A stretch of DNA of 7,118 nucleotides. It comes from Alphaproteobacteria bacterium. GTDB taxonomy: Bacteria; Pseudomonadota; Alphaproteobacteria; Rhodobacterales; Rhodobacteraceae. The stretch lies in assembly GCA_003694465.1 (NCBI GenBank), contig RFKM01000236.1:1-7118 (forward strand). The letters run 5' to 3'. Numbering within the stretch: the first letter of the stretch is position 1; the number at the start of each line of letters is the position of its first letter. Shown one piece after another: positions 6,174-7,118 of this stretch. The translations under genes were made by a program, and so were the position numbers. The notes under the pieces are model-generated. The model searched no databases. It had not been told where the DNA came from and saw only the letters and a list, made by a program, of their open reading frames with translations.

Positions 6174-7090
6174 ATTCGATATTCCGGCAGCGATCGAACG
6201 ACGATTTCGAATTGTCGGAGAAAGACTTTACCAAGGTCGCTGGCATTCTCCACCGCGAAACCGGCATCTTTTTGCCGCCGTCGAAGCGGGCTCTGGTCCA
6301 GTCGCGTCTTGCGAAACGGGTTCGGATGCTTGGGCAACCCAGTATCTCCGAATACGTCAAGCTCATCGCCGGCAACGATGGAACCAACGAGCTGCCCAAT
6401 TTGATTTCCGCTCTGACGACCAATGTCACCAAGTTCTTTCGCGAGCCCCACCATTTCGACGATCTTCGCGACAACGTCTTGCCCAGGCTCGTGACTGCAG
6501 CGCGCGCGGGCGGGGTGATCCGGCTCTGGTCCGCGGGCTGTTCGACGGGGGAAGAGGCCTACTCGCTGGCGTTTACCATTCTTGACGTTTGCCCGGATGT
6601 CGAAAACCTGGATGTCCGAATCCTTGCGACCGATATCGACGAATCCGCCCTTCGTCGCGCACGGGAAGGTCAATATACTGCTTCGGAGATGAAATTCGTT
6701 CCGGAGCATATTCGGCGGCGTTTCTTCACGCGCTCCGGATCCGGCGAAACCGAAACCTGGAGCGTGCCCCCGAGCGCACGCAAGCTGATTGCGTTTCGAA
6801 AACTCAATCTGACGGCCAAATGGCCGTTCCGGGGCGGTTTCGATGCAATCTTTTGCCGCAACGTCGCGATCTATTTCGACGAGCCGACGCGCCAATCCTT
6901 GTGGGTGAGATTTTCGCAACTCCAACGCAGGGCAAATGACCGTCTGTATATCGGACATTCCGAGCGCATTACCGGCCGCGCCGCCGGCCTGTACAAGCCC
7001 ACCGGCTGCGCAACGGCCTATGCGCGGCTCCCGGCTCGTTTGCCGACATCAAGGGCAACCGGTCCGGTCGGTGTCTGGGGTAACGCATGA
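6170..7090 (+). CDS. cheR: Chemotaxis receptor methyltransferase CheR
   Basis: A 306-residue protein that methylates glutamates on chemoreceptors using S-adenosylmethionine, the adaptation step opposed by CheB. The N-terminal helical domain (about 12-85) contains LHRETGIFLPPSKRALVQSRL and leads to ALTTNVTKFFRE (81-91). The SAM-binding domain follows, with LWSAGCSTGEEAYSLA (119-134), ILATDID (151-157), FDAIFCRNVAIYF (224-236) and the end motif LYIGHSERI (259-267). The length is near that of enteric CheR, and there is no TPR or CheB fusion. The last 20 or so residues after AYARLP are low in conserved features and probably a disordered tail. The start overlaps the cheW stop by 4 bp (ATGA), and the stop overlaps a likely next start the same way. 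Confidence 0.96.
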   Translation: MNSIFRQRSNDDFELSEKDFTKVAGILHRETGIFLPPSKRALVQSRLAKRVRMLGQPSISEYVKLIAGNDGTNELPNLISALTTNVTKFFREPHHFDDLRDNVLPRLVTAARAGGVIRLWSAGCSTGEEAYSLAFTILDVCPDVENLDVRILATDIDESALRRAREGQYTASEMKFVPEHIRRRFFTRSGSGETETWSVPPSARKLIAFRKLNLTAKWPFRGGFDAIFCRNVAIYFDEPTRQSLWVRFSQLQRRANDRLYIGHSERITGRAAGLYKPTGCATAYARLPARLPTSRATGPVGVWGNA

Positions 7091-7118
7091 CCTGTTTCCA
7101 TGTTGAAAATCCAGTCCC
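7087..7118 (+). CDS. Start of the next operon gene (partial, possibly cheB or cheD)
   Basis: An ATG at 7087 overlaps the cheR stop as ATGA, the same junction type as cheW-cheR, with GGGG about 6 bases upstream. It stays open to the window edge and would encode MTCFHVENPV. Ten codons are too few to identify a family. By gene order in alphaproteobacterial che operons, cheB or cheD is the expected next gene. A second ATG at 7100 in another frame (MLKIQS) is an alternative start. Confidence 0.4.
   Translation, partial: MTCFHVENPV

Overview
The window looks like a chromosomal segment of a motile alphaproteobacterium, most likely in or near the Rhodobacterales. This rests on the high GC content, the trio of branched-chain aminotransferase, Usp-family protein and NifU-family protein, and a che operon that begins STAS protein, cheY, cheA, cheW, cheR. 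The taxonomic call is an inference from protein style and gene order; no rRNA or other marker is present.

Left third (1-1989), all on the minus strand. Reading along that strand: a fold-type IV branched-chain amino acid aminotransferase (1989-1114), a small universal-stress-family protein (1016-561), and an Nfu-type iron-sulfur carrier (451-1) that is cut off by the window edge before its CxxC motif. These are ordinary housekeeping genes. The BCAT-to-usp gap is 97 bp and the usp-to-nfu gap is 109 bp, so one transcript is possible but not shown.

Middle (1990-2874). A stand-alone CheY-like receiver (2587-2201, minus) is divided from the plus-strand che operon by a 287 bp divergent intergenic region. 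That region carries a CtrA-box-like element, TTAA-N7-TTGA, at 2698-2712.

Right (2875-7118), a plus-strand chemotaxis operon: STAS-domain protein (2875-3189), cheY (3180-3554), cheA (3556-5706), cheW (5709-6173), cheR (6170-7090), and the first codons of another gene from about 7087. Junctions are 10 bp overlap, 1 bp gap, 2 bp gap, 4 bp overlap and 4 bp overlap, so the genes are almost certainly co-transcribed and translationally coupled. The inferred circuit: receptors encoded elsewhere control CheA through CheW. CheA phosphorylates its own H47, then passes phosphate to the operon CheY and possibly to the divergent CheY. CheR methylates the receptors for adaptation. The STAS protein sits where rhizobial cheS/orf2 sits, which suggests a role in CheA-CheY phosphate flow. 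No receptor (MCP), CheZ or complete CheB/CheD is visible.

I found no mobile element, CRISPR array, tRNA, rRNA or clearly novel system. The points most worth a second look are the STAS/two-CheY arrangement, the GGGCCC hexamer repeat inside cheA, and the CtrA-like site.
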